Of a stretch of DNA of 64,000 nucleotides, positions 11,050 through 19,780 are shown piece after piece. This stretch comes from Serratia marcescens (GTDB lineage Bacteria > Pseudomonadota > Gammaproteobacteria > Enterobacterales > Enterobacteriaceae). The notes below the pieces were generated by a model. The model was given only the letters and a program-made list of their open reading frames with translations. It searched no databases and had not been told where the DNA came from. Within the stretch, counting starts at the first letter, position 1. Each line of letters begins with the position of its first letter. The stretch covers positions 186,001 to 250,000 of the forward strand of contig NZ_MJAO01000003.1 of assembly GCF_001902635.1 (NCBI RefSeq). The letters run 5' to 3'. Both the position numbers and the translations under genes were made by a program.

Positions 11050-11187
11050 ACATCATGCCCGCCATCTTCCCAGCTGCAGCGTTGTTGGCGGCAACTCGAA
11101 AGCTCTAGGGTATAATTAGAATCATCGTGATCGGGCGGGAATGTGTTAACATTCTCCGCTTGTTAAACCGCCACCACCCCCAATCAC

Positions 11188-12492
11188 ATGAAATTTCCTG
11201 GTAAACGCAAGTCCAAACACTATTTTCCGGTGAACGCCCGCGATCCTCTTTTACAGCAGGCGCAGCCCGAAAGTGAAATCAGCACCTCGTATATCGTCGG
11301 CATCGACCAGACGCTGGTGGATATCGAGGCGAAGGTGGACGACGCTTTTGTCCAGCGCTACGGCCTGAGCCTGGGCCACTCTCTGGTGATTGAAGACGAC
11401 GTCGCCGCGGCGCTGTATCAGGAATTGAATGAAAAAAACCTGATCACCCATCAATTCGCCGGCGGCACCATTGGCAATACCATGCACAATTATTCGGTGC
11501 TGGCGGACGACCGTTCAGTGCTGCTCGGCGTGATGTGCAGCAACGTGAAAATTGGCAGCTATGCCTATCGTTACCTGTGCAATACCTCCAGCCGTACCGA
11601 CCTCAACTACCTGCAGGGCGTAGATGGGGCCATCGGTTGCTGCTTCACGCTGATCGGTGAAAACGGCGAACGCACCTTCGCCATCAACCCTGGCCAGATG
11701 AACCAGCTGCGCCCGGAAAGCATTCCTGAAGACGTGATCGCCGGCGCATCGGCGCTGGTGTTGAGCTCTTATCTGGTGCGCTGTAAGGAAGGGGAGCCGA
11801 TGAAGGCCGCCACCCTGCAGGCGATCGAATACGCCAAAAAGCACGATGTGCCGGTGGTGCTGACGCTGGGCACCAAGTACGTGATCGCCGACAACCCGCA
11901 GTGGTGGCGCGATTTCCTGAAGGAAAACGTGTCGATTCTGGCGATGAACGAAGACGAAGCGCTGGAGCTGACCGGGCTGAGCGATCCGCTGACCGCGTCG
12001 GACATGGCGCTGGACTGGGTGGATTTGGTGCTGTGCACCGCCGGGCCGAATGGTCTGTATATGGCGGGCTATACCGAAGAAGCCAACAAGCGTCAGACCC
12101 AACACCCGCTGTTGCCGGGGCATATCGCCGAGTTCAACCGCTACGAGTTCAGCCGCGCCATGCGCCGCGAACACTGTGAGCATCCGTTCCGTGTCTATTC
12201 GCACATCGCGCCTTATATGGGCGGGCCGGAGAAGATCATGAACACCAACGGCGCCGGTGATGGCGCGCTGTCGGCGTTGCTGCACGATATCGCCGCCAAC
12301 GGCTACCACCGCCACAACGTGCCGAACTCCAGCAAGCACGTGCGCAGTTACCTGACCTACTCCTCATTGGCGCAGGTATGCAAATACGCCAACCGCGTCA
12401 GCTACCAGGTGTTGAACCAGCATTCGCCACGCCTGACGCGCGGCCTGCCGGAGCGGGAAGACAGTCTGGAAGAGTCCTACTGGGAGCGTTAA
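11188..12492 (+). CDS. gsk: Inosine-guanosine kinase
   Basis: PfkB-family nucleoside kinase (434 aa, family length) that makes IMP and GMP from inosine and guanosine in purine salvage. The PfkB signature NTNGAGDGALSALLHDI, with the catalytic Asp, is near residues 352-368. The N-terminal MKFPGKRKSKHYFPV is characteristic of enterobacterial Gsk. It is convergent with ybaL and shares a bidirectional terminator with it. Confidence 0.96.
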   Translation: MKFPGKRKSKHYFPVNARDPLLQQAQPESEISTSYIVGIDQTLVDIEAKVDDAFVQRYGLSLGHSLVIEDDVAAALYQELNEKNLITHQFAGGTIGNTMHNYSVLADDRSVLLGVMCSNVKIGSYAYRYLCNTSSRTDLNYLQGVDGAIGCCFTLIGENGERTFAINPGQMNQLRPESIPEDVIAGASALVLSSYLVRCKEGEPMKAATLQAIEYAKKHDVPVVLTLGTKYVIADNPQWWRDFLKENVSILAMNEDEALELTGLSDPLTASDMALDWVDLVLCTAGPNGLYMAGYTEEANKRQTQHPLLPGHIAEFNRYEFSRAMRREHCEHPFRVYSHIAPYMGGPEKIMNTNGAGDGALSALLHDIAANGYHRHNVPNSSKHVRSYLTYSSLAQVCKYANRVSYQVLNQHSPRLTRGLPEREDSLEESYWER

Positions 12493-12505
12493 CCCACTGA
12501 AAAGA

Positions 12506-12534
12506 AAAGGTCCGGCAATGCCGGACCTTTTTTT
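12506..12534. terminator. Bidirectional terminator between gsk and ybaL
   Basis: An 11-bp perfect stem (AAAGGTCCGGC with GCCGGACCTTT, 3-nt loop) has a T run after it on the plus strand and an A run before it, which serves as the T run for the minus strand. Confidence 0.92.
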
Positions 12535-12550
12535 GTGCGCGCGTTGCGCT

Positions 12551-14242
12551 TCAGATTGGGCAGCCGCCCAGCTTTTCTTCTTCGCTTAGCGTATCCAACT
12601 GCAGGATGTTCAGCATGCTGTTGGCGATCTCTCGCTCGCCCATCACCACCTGATTGGCGCCGCGATCGGTGATGTAGGCCACCTCGTCGTCGTAATGGGC
12701 GCGGGCGATGATCTCGATGTTCGGCCGTCTGGCGCGCGCCGAGGCGACGATCTCGCCGGCCTCGTAGCCGTTCGGAATGGTCAGCAACAGCCAGCGCGCG
12801 CAGTCGAGCCGCGCCAGGTCCATCACCTCCGGATTGGCGGCGTTGCCCAGTACCGTCTTGATCCCCTGTTCGCGCAGCGCTTCCACCCGCGGCCGGGAGT
12901 TCTCGATCACCACCAGCGGGATACCCGCTTCGGCCAGTTTGCCGCCCAGCAGGCTGCCGACGCGGCCGTAACCGACTACCAGCGCGTGGTTGCACATTTC
13001 CACCGGGATCTGCTTCTCTTCTTCCACCGCTTCTTCGAGGATTTGCTCTTCGATGGTTTCGGTTTTGGCCAGATAGCGCTCCAGCAGGGTGAACAACAGC
13101 GGGTTGAGCATGATAGACAGAATGGCGCCGGCCAACACCAGATTGCGGCCGTGCTCCGACATCATGCCCAGCGCGATGCCGAGGCCCGCCAGAATAAAGG
13201 CGAACTCGCCGATCTGCGCCAGGCTGGCGGAGATGGTCAGCGCGGTGCGCTTGGAGTGACCGAACATTTTCACCAGCAGGAACGCGGCGGCGGATTTGCC
13301 GAACACGATGATCGCCAGCGTCGCCAGCACCGCCAGCGGTTCGTTGAGCACGATCATCGGATCGAACAGCATGCCGACCGAGACGAAGAACAGCACGGCG
13401 AACGCGTCGCGCAGCGGCAGAGTGTCGTGCGCCGCGCGGTGGCTCAGTTCGGACTCGTTCAGCACCATACCGGCGAAGAAAGCGCCCAGCGCGAAGGAGA
13501 CGTCGAACAGTTTCACTGCGCCGTAGGCGATGCCGAGCGCCAGCGCCAACACCGCCAGGGTGAACAGCTCGCGTGAACCGGTGCTGGCGGTCTTCGACAG
13601 GATCCACGGCACCAGGCGGCGGCCGACCACGATCATCAGCGCGATGAAGGCGATGACCTTACCGATGGTCAGCGCCAGCTCCATCAGTAACTGGCCGCTG
13701 CTGGCGTTATCGTTACCCAGCATATTGCCGAAAGCCGGCAGCAATACCAGCGTCAGCACCATCGCCAAATCCTCGACGATCAGCCAGCCGATGGCAATTT
13801 GCCCGCGCTGGCTGTCGATCAGCTGCCGTTCCTCCAGGGCGCGCAGCAGCACCACGGTGCTGGCGGTGGAGAGGCAAAGGCCGAACACCAGGCCGGAGAT
13901 CAGATCCCAGCCGAGCAGCTTGGACAGCCCCATGCCGAGCAGGGTAGCGACGGCGATTTGCGCCACGGCGCCGGGAATGGCGATAGATTTTACTGCGAGG
14001 AGGTCTTTCAGAGAGAAGTGCAGGCCAACACCGAACATCAACAGGATAACGCCGATTTCCGCCAGTTCCGGCGCCAGTGAAGTATCGGCGACGAAACCGG
14101 GGGTGAACGGGCCGGCGAGCACCCCTGCGGCCAGATACCCCACCAGAGGGGAGATGCGCAGGCGGTTCGCCAGCATGCCGAGGAGGAAGGCGAGTACTAA
14201 CCCTCCGACGATGGTGGTGATGAGCGGTGTTGAATTATGCAT
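12551..14242 (-). CDS. ybaL: Kef-type cation/proton antiporter YbaL
   Basis: Inner-membrane CPA2 monovalent cation:proton antiporter of 563 aa. The N-terminal two thirds are hydrophobic (about 12 membrane segments) with typical CPA2 stretches such as LVGYLAAGVLAGPFTPG. A cytoplasmic TrkA-N NAD-binding domain starts near ALVVGYGRVGSLLGG (about residue 417). RBS GGAG lies six bases before ATG. The position between gsk and fsr is the same as in E. coli. The physiological ion is not known from sequence. Confidence 0.94.
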   Translation of the reverse strand: MHNSTPLITTIVGGLVLAFLLGMLANRLRISPLVGYLAAGVLAGPFTPGFVADTSLAPELAEIGVILLMFGVGLHFSLKDLLAVKSIAIPGAVAQIAVATLLGMGLSKLLGWDLISGLVFGLCLSTASTVVLLRALEERQLIDSQRGQIAIGWLIVEDLAMVLTLVLLPAFGNMLGNDNASSGQLLMELALTIGKVIAFIALMIVVGRRLVPWILSKTASTGSRELFTLAVLALALGIAYGAVKLFDVSFALGAFFAGMVLNESELSHRAAHDTLPLRDAFAVLFFVSVGMLFDPMIVLNEPLAVLATLAIIVFGKSAAAFLLVKMFGHSKRTALTISASLAQIGEFAFILAGLGIALGMMSEHGRNLVLAGAILSIMLNPLLFTLLERYLAKTETIEEQILEEAVEEEKQIPVEMCNHALVVGYGRVGSLLGGKLAEAGIPLVVIENSRPRVEALREQGIKTVLGNAANPEVMDLARLDCARWLLLTIPNGYEAGEIVASARARRPNIEIIARAHYDDEVAYITDRGANQVVMGEREIANSMLNILQLDTLSEEEKLGGCPI

Positions 14243-14447
14243 CCATACTCCTTCTGGCTATGCATCGCGGCACGGGAGAAACGCAACAAAGTTACGAAAA
14301 GATACATTTAGTTTATTGCATTTGTTCGCGGCTTGCTTGGCTAATTTGGCCTTTTTTGTAAAAAAGCAGAGGATTTCACTTAAGGCGCGGCAATGAGGAG
14401 ATTTTGTGTCAGATAAGCCAAATAACATTGGTTTATCCGTGGGATAA

Positions 14448-14475
14448 CCCGGATGAATAAATAATTTCATCCGGG
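14448..14475 (-). terminator. Probable terminator after fsr
   Basis: A 10-bp perfect stem (CCCGGATGAA with TTCATCCGGG, 8-nt loop) lies 12 bases after the fsr stop. The following minus-strand bases are only moderately T-rich. A second imperfect hairpin lies at 14411-14436. The rest of the 245-bp fsr-ybaL gap holds no gene. Confidence 0.5.
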
Positions 14476-14487
14476 CATTCAGCGGGG

Positions 14488-15708
14488 TTATTGCGCTTTA
14501 TGCTCCATATTGGGCAGTAGCGCCGTGATAATGCCGATCAGCGGCAGGAAAGCACAGATTTGGTAGACCAGCTCGATACTGGTCAAATCGGCGACATAGC
14601 CAAGAACTGCCGCGCCTAACCCGCCCATACCGAAAGCAAAACCGAAGAATAAGCCGGAAACCATGCCGACTTTACCGGGGATCAGCTCCTGCGCGTAGAC
14701 CAGGATGGCGGAGAACGCCGAGGCGAGAATAACCCCGATGATTACCGTCAAAATGCCGGTCCAATACAGGGATGCATAGGGTAAAACAAGGGTAAACGGT
14801 GCTGCACCGAGAATAGAGCCCCAAATAACGTATTTACGCCCGATCTTGTCGCCGAGAGGTCCGCCGATAATGGTTCCGGCCGCCACCGCGAACAGAAAGG
14901 CGAACAGGTGAATCTGGGCATTCTGCACCGAAACGCCGAACTTATGTATCAGATAAAAGGTGTAATAGCTGCTGATGCTGGCCAGATAGAAGTATTTGGA
15001 GAAAATCAGCACCAGCAGGATGCCAAGCGAGTAGGCAACGGTACGTTTTGGCAGCGGTTTCAGCATCGACGGGCTTTTTGGCTGCCCTTTAGTTGCCCGG
15101 TGCTGATGTTGATACCACTTGCTGACCTGCAGCAACACCACGATCGCCAGCAGCGCCGCCAGCGAGAACCAGGCGACGTTGCCTTTGCCGTAAGGCGCGA
15201 TGATCAGCGCTGCCAGCAGCGGGCCGAGCGAGCTGCCGAAGTTGCCGCCGACCTGGAACAGCGACTGCGCCAGGCCGTGCCGCCCGCCGGAGGCCATGCG
15301 CGCCACGCGCGAGGATTCCGGGTGGAAGACCGATGAGCCGGTGCCCACCAGCGCCGCCGCCAGCAGCACCAGCGGGAAGGTGCCGGCCACCGACAGCAGC
15401 AGCAGACCGGACAGGGTGAAGCCCATACCGATCGGCAGCGAGTAAGGCTGCGGATGTTTGTCGGTGTAATAGCCGATCAGCGGCTGCAGCAGTGAAGCCG
15501 TCAGCTGATAGGTGAGGGTGATCATGCCGATCTGCACGAAACTGAGGTGAAAATCGGCTTGCAGGATCGGGTAAATCGCCAGGATCAGCGACTGGATCAT
15601 ATCGTTGAGCAGGTGAGACACGCTGATGGCGCCAAGAATGGAGAAGGCGGTTCCCTTCACCGCACTGCCCTTGGCGGGCGGCATCGCGCTTTGGCTACTG
15701 TCGGTCAT
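14488..15708 (-). CDS. fsr: Fosmidomycin resistance MFS efflux protein
   Basis: Major facilitator of the Fsr type, 406 aa with 12 predicted membrane segments. It contains GILLVLIFSKYFYLASISSYY and the A-like loop GGPLGDKIGRK. The start was placed at ATG 15708 (MTDSSQS), matching enterobacterial Fsr; an in-frame extension of 20 residues upstream has no support. It is divergent from ushA, as in E. coli. The substrate range is known only from E. coli (fosmidomycin). Confidence 0.92.
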   Translation of the reverse strand: MTDSSQSAMPPAKGSAVKGTAFSILGAISVSHLLNDMIQSLILAIYPILQADFHLSFVQIGMITLTYQLTASLLQPLIGYYTDKHPQPYSLPIGMGFTLSGLLLLSVAGTFPLVLLAAALVGTGSSVFHPESSRVARMASGGRHGLAQSLFQVGGNFGSSLGPLLAALIIAPYGKGNVAWFSLAALLAIVVLLQVSKWYQHQHRATKGQPKSPSMLKPLPKRTVAYSLGILLVLIFSKYFYLASISSYYTFYLIHKFGVSVQNAQIHLFAFLFAVAAGTIIGGPLGDKIGRKYVIWGSILGAAPFTLVLPYASLYWTGILTVIIGVILASAFSAILVYAQELIPGKVGMVSGLFFGFAFGMGGLGAAVLGYVADLTSIELVYQICAFLPLIGIITALLPNMEHKAQ

Positions 15709-15886
15709 ATTATTATTAGCCTGATAAGTTATTGAGCACAGAGATGACATCTTAGGCAGGGCGCTCAATTTTTACCATATCTGAAATAATCAGACTTACA
15801 TCGCAAAAATTTGAAATCAGTTGTCATTAATTCGCGCTACAATTTCGTCCTCATCATAAAAGTCATTTAATACACGGAGATCCGCC

Positions 15887-17539
15887 ATGCGTTTTTCGCT
15901 GAAAACCACCGCATGCGCGTTGGCCGTTTCCCTGACCTTGCTGTCGGGGGCCGCCAGTGCCTGGGAAAAGGATAAGACTTACGCCATCACCATTCTGCAT
16001 ACCAACGACCACCACGGTCACTTCTGGCAGAACGATTATGGCGAATACGGCCTGGGCGCGCAGAAAACGCTGGTGGACGGCATCCGTCAGGAAGTGGCGG
16101 CGCAGGGCGGCAGCCTGTTGTTGCTGTCCGGTGGCGATATCAACACCGGCGTGCCGGAATCGGATCTGCAGGACGCCGAGCCGGACTTCCGCGGCATGAA
16201 CCTGGTGGGTTACGACGCGATGGCGATCGGCAACCACGAATTTGACAACCCGCTGAGCGTACTGCGCCAGCAGGAGAAATGGGCGACCTTCCCGCTGCTG
16301 TCCGCCAACATCTATCAGAAAAGCACCGGCCAGCGGCTGTTTAAGCCTTACGCCTTGTTCGACAAGCAGGGCATCAAGATCGCGGTGATCGGCCTGACGA
16401 CCGATGACACCGCGAAAATGGGCAACCCGGAATACTTCACCGACATCGAGTTCCGCGTGCCGGCGCCGGAGGCGAAGCAGGTGGTGGAGCAATTGCGCAA
16501 GGACGAGAAACCGGACGTGATCATCGCCGCTACCCACATGGGGCACTACGACAACGGCGAACACGGCTCCAACGCGCCGGGCGACGTGGAGATGGCGCGC
16601 AGCCTGCCGGCCGGGTATCTGGACATGATCGTCGGCGGTCATTCGCAGGATCCGGTGTGCATGGCCGGCGATAACCGCAAACAGGTGGACTATGTGCCGG
16701 GCACGCCGTGCTCGCCGGATCGCCAGAACGGCACCTGGATCGTGCAGGCGCATGAGTGGGGCAAATATGTGGGCCGCGCCGATTTCGAATTCCGCAACGG
16801 TGAGCTGAAGCTGGTGCATTATCAGCTGATCCCGGTGAACCTGAAGAAGAAAGTGGAGAAGGCGGACGGCACCAGCGAGCGAGTGTATTACACCCGGCAG
16901 ATCGCGGAAGATCCGACCATGATGAAGCTGCTGACGCCGTTCCAGGAAAAGGGCAAGGAGCAGCTGAGCGTGAAGATCGGCAGCGTCAACGGCAAGCTGG
17001 AGGGCGATCGCAGCAAGGTGCGCTTCGTGCAGACCAACCTGGCGCGGGTGATGTTGGCGGCGCAGATGGAACGTGCCGACGCCGACTTCGCCGTCATGAG
17101 CGGCGGCGGGGTGCGCGATTCCATTGAAAGCGGCGATATCACCTACAAGAACGTGCTCAAGGTGCAGCCGTTCGGCAACACCCTGGTGCATGTCGATATG
17201 AAAGGCAGCGAGATTGAGCAGTACCTGGCGGTGGTGGCCAACATGAAGCCGGATTCCGGCGCCTACGCTCAGTTCGCCAACGTCAGCCTGGTGGCGGACG
17301 GCAAGGGCGTCAGCGAGGTGAAGATCAACGGCCAACCGCTGCAGGCGGATAAAACCTACCGCATGGCGACGTTGAATTTCAACGCGTTGGGCGGCGACGG
17401 TTATCCGAAGCTGGACGGGCTGCCGAGCTACGTCAACACCGGCTTTATCGACGCCGAGGTGCTGAAGCAATACATCGAGAAGCACTCGCCGCTGGATGCG
17501 GCGGCCTACGAGCCGAAGGGCGAGATCGTTTATAAATAA
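15887..17539 (+). CDS. ushA: Periplasmic UDP-sugar hydrolase / 5'-nucleotidase
   Basis: 550-aa secreted enzyme that hydrolyses UDP-sugars and 5'-nucleotides in the periplasm. A Sec signal peptide ends at ...SGAASA before Trp26. The metallophosphatase motifs are present: ILHTNDHHGH (metal ligands), SGGDINTGVPES, GNHEFDNP and GGHSQDP. A C-terminal 5'-nucleotidase domain follows, with QPFGNTLV. RBS CGGAGAT is well placed. The gene stands alone and faces an AraC-type gene tail to tail. Confidence 0.96.
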   Translation: MRFSLKTTACALAVSLTLLSGAASAWEKDKTYAITILHTNDHHGHFWQNDYGEYGLGAQKTLVDGIRQEVAAQGGSLLLLSGGDINTGVPESDLQDAEPDFRGMNLVGYDAMAIGNHEFDNPLSVLRQQEKWATFPLLSANIYQKSTGQRLFKPYALFDKQGIKIAVIGLTTDDTAKMGNPEYFTDIEFRVPAPEAKQVVEQLRKDEKPDVIIAATHMGHYDNGEHGSNAPGDVEMARSLPAGYLDMIVGGHSQDPVCMAGDNRKQVDYVPGTPCSPDRQNGTWIVQAHEWGKYVGRADFEFRNGELKLVHYQLIPVNLKKKVEKADGTSERVYYTRQIAEDPTMMKLLTPFQEKGKEQLSVKIGSVNGKLEGDRSKVRFVQTNLARVMLAAQMERADADFAVMSGGGVRDSIESGDITYKNVLKVQPFGNTLVHVDMKGSEIEQYLAVVANMKPDSGAYAQFANVSLVADGKGVSEVKINGQPLQADKTYRMATLNFNALGGDGYPKLDGLPSYVNTGFIDAEVLKQYIEKHSPLDAAAYEPKGEIVYK

Positions 17540-17549
17540 CACCGTACCG

Positions 17550-17585
17550 GAACGGCGTTTCTCGCTTGTCGCGGGGGCGCCGTTC
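17550..17585. terminator. Possible weak terminator after ushA
   Basis: An 8-bp stem (GAACGGCG with CGCCGTTC) with a 20-nt loop lies 11 bases after the ushA stop. There is no clear T run. Confidence 0.4.
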
Positions 17586-17648
17586 TCGCCGTCGCTTTTC
17601 CCCTCTCCATCAGCGTGTTCTGCTGGCGTTGCCGTTTTAGCCGGCACC

Positions 17649-18416
17649 TTACTTTCTTCTCTCCATATACGCCCTCGGCGGGCACCCCACCATATTCTTG
17701 AAAAAAGTGGCGAAGGCGCTGTCGCTGGAAAACGCCAGCCGACCGGCGACGTCGGATTGGCTCAGCCCTGCGGCCAGCATCTCTATCGCTTTGATCAGCC
17801 GCCATTGCTGGCGCCATTGCTGATAACCGAGGCCGGTTTCGCGGCGGAAAATCCGGCTGATGGTTTTCTCGGAAGCGCCGCTATAGCGCGATAGCTCGTA
17901 CAGCGGTGGAAGCATGTCCAGATTGGCCAGATGGCGCAGGCGCCGATCGCTGGGCAGCGGCAGCAACGTCAGTTCGCGCGGCGCGGCGGCGATTTCGTCC
18001 AGGCAGACCGCCAGAATATTGGCGTAAGGCCCATGTTGCCAGTCGGTGTCGAAGGCGGCGAATGCGATGCGCTCCAACACTTCGCGCAGCAGCGGCGAGG
18101 CTGTCAGTACGGCAAGTTGTGCAGGCAGACAGGCATAGCGCTCGGCGTCGAGATAAAGCGAACGGTAACCGACTACGCCGTTGACCTGAACGCGGTGAGC
18201 CACTTGCGGCGGGATCCAGGCCACTCTGCCCGGCGGCAGCATGCAGATGCTTTGGTTGAGCGTGATTCGCATGCTGCCTTGCTGACAGAACAGCAACTGG
18301 CCCCTGTCATGCCAATGCGTGCCCGAGTCGTGCTGCGCCAGTTCGGCGGCGATCCCGAGCACGCCGTTGTCGAGCGTATCCGGATTAAAACTGTCCTGCG
18401 CCTGAAGCCACGCCAT
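17649..18416 (-). CDS. AraC-family transcriptional regulator
   Basis: 255-aa regulator. The N-terminal cupin-like sensor (THWHDRGQLLFCQQGSMRI...PPGRVAWIPPQVAHRV) is followed by a C-terminal AraC double helix-turn-helix (SQSDVAGRLAFSSDSAFATFFKNMVGCPPRAY). This layout matches NimR-like regulators, which control a neighbouring transporter. Here the divergent neighbour, 100 bp away, is a drug-exporter-type MFS gene, its probable target. The ligand is unknown. Confidence 0.88.
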   Translation of the reverse strand: MAWLQAQDSFNPDTLDNGVLGIAAELAQHDSGTHWHDRGQLLFCQQGSMRITLNQSICMLPPGRVAWIPPQVAHRVQVNGVVGYRSLYLDAERYACLPAQLAVLTASPLLREVLERIAFAAFDTDWQHGPYANILAVCLDEIAAAPRELTLLPLPSDRRLRHLANLDMLPPLYELSRYSGASEKTISRIFRRETGLGYQQWRQQWRLIKAIEMLAAGLSQSDVAGRLAFSSDSAFATFFKNMVGCPPRAYMERRK

Positions 18417-18516
18417 AGTATGTCCGATTTTGTAAATTTATTGTCTTTTATATTGTAATCGTCTCCGGGGAGCCGATGCTACCGTGTGCAGCTTATTCTT
18501 GGCTACAGGATCTGTT

Positions 18517-19674
18517 ATGCAACGTAAACTGACTCTGACATTGGCGACGTCGATGATGATGTTTCCCCAGGTGGTGGAGACCATCTACAGCCCGGCATTG
18601 ACGCACATTGCGCACGGTTTCCGGGTGAGTGCGGAAATGGCGGCGCAAACGCTCTCTTGTTACTTTTTTGCCTTTGCGTTGGGCGTGGTGGTATGGGGAC
18701 GGATGTGCGACGTCATCGGGCGCCGCCCAACCATTTTGGCCGGGCTGACGCTCTATCTGCTGGCTTCTATCGTCGCGCTGTTCAGCGGCAGCTTCAGCGT
18801 GCTGCTGGCGGCGCGGGTGCTGGCCGCCTTTGGCGCGGCGGTCGGTTCGGTCGGGACGCAAACGGTGATTCGCGATCGCTTCGACGGTTATGAATTGGCG
18901 CGGATGTTCTCGGTGATGGGGATCGCCATGGCGATCAGCCCGGCGGTTGGCGTGTTGAGCGGCGCAGTGCTGACCCACTACTGGGGCTATCAGGGGGTGT
19001 TTGGCGGTTTGGCGCTGTTGGCGGCGCTGTTGCTGGGCTATGCCGGTTGGCAACTGCCGGAGACGCGTCCGCAGCAGGTGGTGAGGAATGCATTTTTCGG
19101 CACGCTGGGAAGGATGATCAAGGACGGGGATATTTGGCTCAGTGCGCTGTTGGTGGCGTTGTTCAATATTTGCATGTTCAGCTATTACCAGCTGGCGCCA
19201 TTCCACTTCTCGGCGTTGGAACTGCCGGCGCAGTGGTTCGGTTATACCGGTTTGGTGTTGGCGGCCGGGGTGGGTATCGGCGCGGCGATCAACACGTTTT
19301 TGATCGGCAAACACTGGCTGTTCCCCGCGTTGTTGATGCTGGCCTGCGCGTTGTCGCTGACCGGCGGCCTGCTGGTACTGCTGCTGGAAGGGACTTTGTG
19401 GTTTGTTCTGCCGATGATGCTGGTGGTGATGGCGTACGGCATCGCCATTCCCAATATTCTGGCGCGTGCGCTGCGCCATTATAAAGACTGCATCGGCACC
19501 GCCGGCGCTATCCTTGGCCTGATGTATTACCTGATGCTCGGCGGTGGCTTGGTGCTGGCGGGGCTGTCGCAGCACCTGGGCGCCGTGCTGTCGCTCTGCA
19601 GCCTCTGCGTGCTGCTGTTGGCGTGGCGAGTGGTACACAACGAACGCCGTTTGGCGTTGCCGGAAAGTGTCTGA
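18517..19674 (+). CDS. MFS transporter, Bcr/CflA drug-efflux type
   Basis: 385-aa inner-membrane protein with 12 predicted helices. Motif A appears as GRMCDVIGRRPTIL, and the Bcr-type stretch VGSVGTQTVIRDRF follows. ATG 18517 with AGGA seven bases upstream is the chosen start; GTG 18484 upstream lacks a comparable RBS. It is divergent from an AraC-type gene, suggesting inducible export. Substrate is not predictable. The pair is absent from this place in E. coli. Confidence 0.85.
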   Translation: MQRKLTLTLATSMMMFPQVVETIYSPALTHIAHGFRVSAEMAAQTLSCYFFAFALGVVVWGRMCDVIGRRPTILAGLTLYLLASIVALFSGSFSVLLAARVLAAFGAAVGSVGTQTVIRDRFDGYELARMFSVMGIAMAISPAVGVLSGAVLTHYWGYQGVFGGLALLAALLLGYAGWQLPETRPQQVVRNAFFGTLGRMIKDGDIWLSALLVALFNICMFSYYQLAPFHFSALELPAQWFGYTGLVLAAGVGIGAAINTFLIGKHWLFPALLMLACALSLTGGLLVLLLEGTLWFVLPMMLVVMAYGIAIPNILARALRHYKDCIGTAGAILGLMYYLMLGGGLVLAGLSQHLGAVLSLCSLCVLLLAWRVVHNERRLALPESV

Positions 19675-19780
19675 GTAACGAGTTGTGCCTGGCGCAGCAA
19701 GTTGGAAGTCTCGCCGTCGCCGCCTTCCAATGGTAGCCTGAGCAACCATTTGGTTTTGATAACGCAAACAGGAAGATGAC

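Noticed and set aside
14411-14436. An imperfect hairpin between fsr and ybaL as an RNA gene
   Set aside because: It has no promoter or T run of its own. It is better read as part of the untranslated space after fsr.
15863-17647. A 594-codon open frame antisense to ushA, longer than ushA itself
   Set aside because: It is a mirror of a GC-rich gene. ushA has a signal peptide, all catalytic motifs and a good RBS; the antisense product is His/Arg/Gln-rich with no family.
19702-19730. A TTGGAAG/CTTCCAA inverted repeat after the Bcr-type gene as a terminator or AllR-type box
   Set aside because: There is no T run, the loop is 15 bases, and the centre does not resemble the AllR operator.
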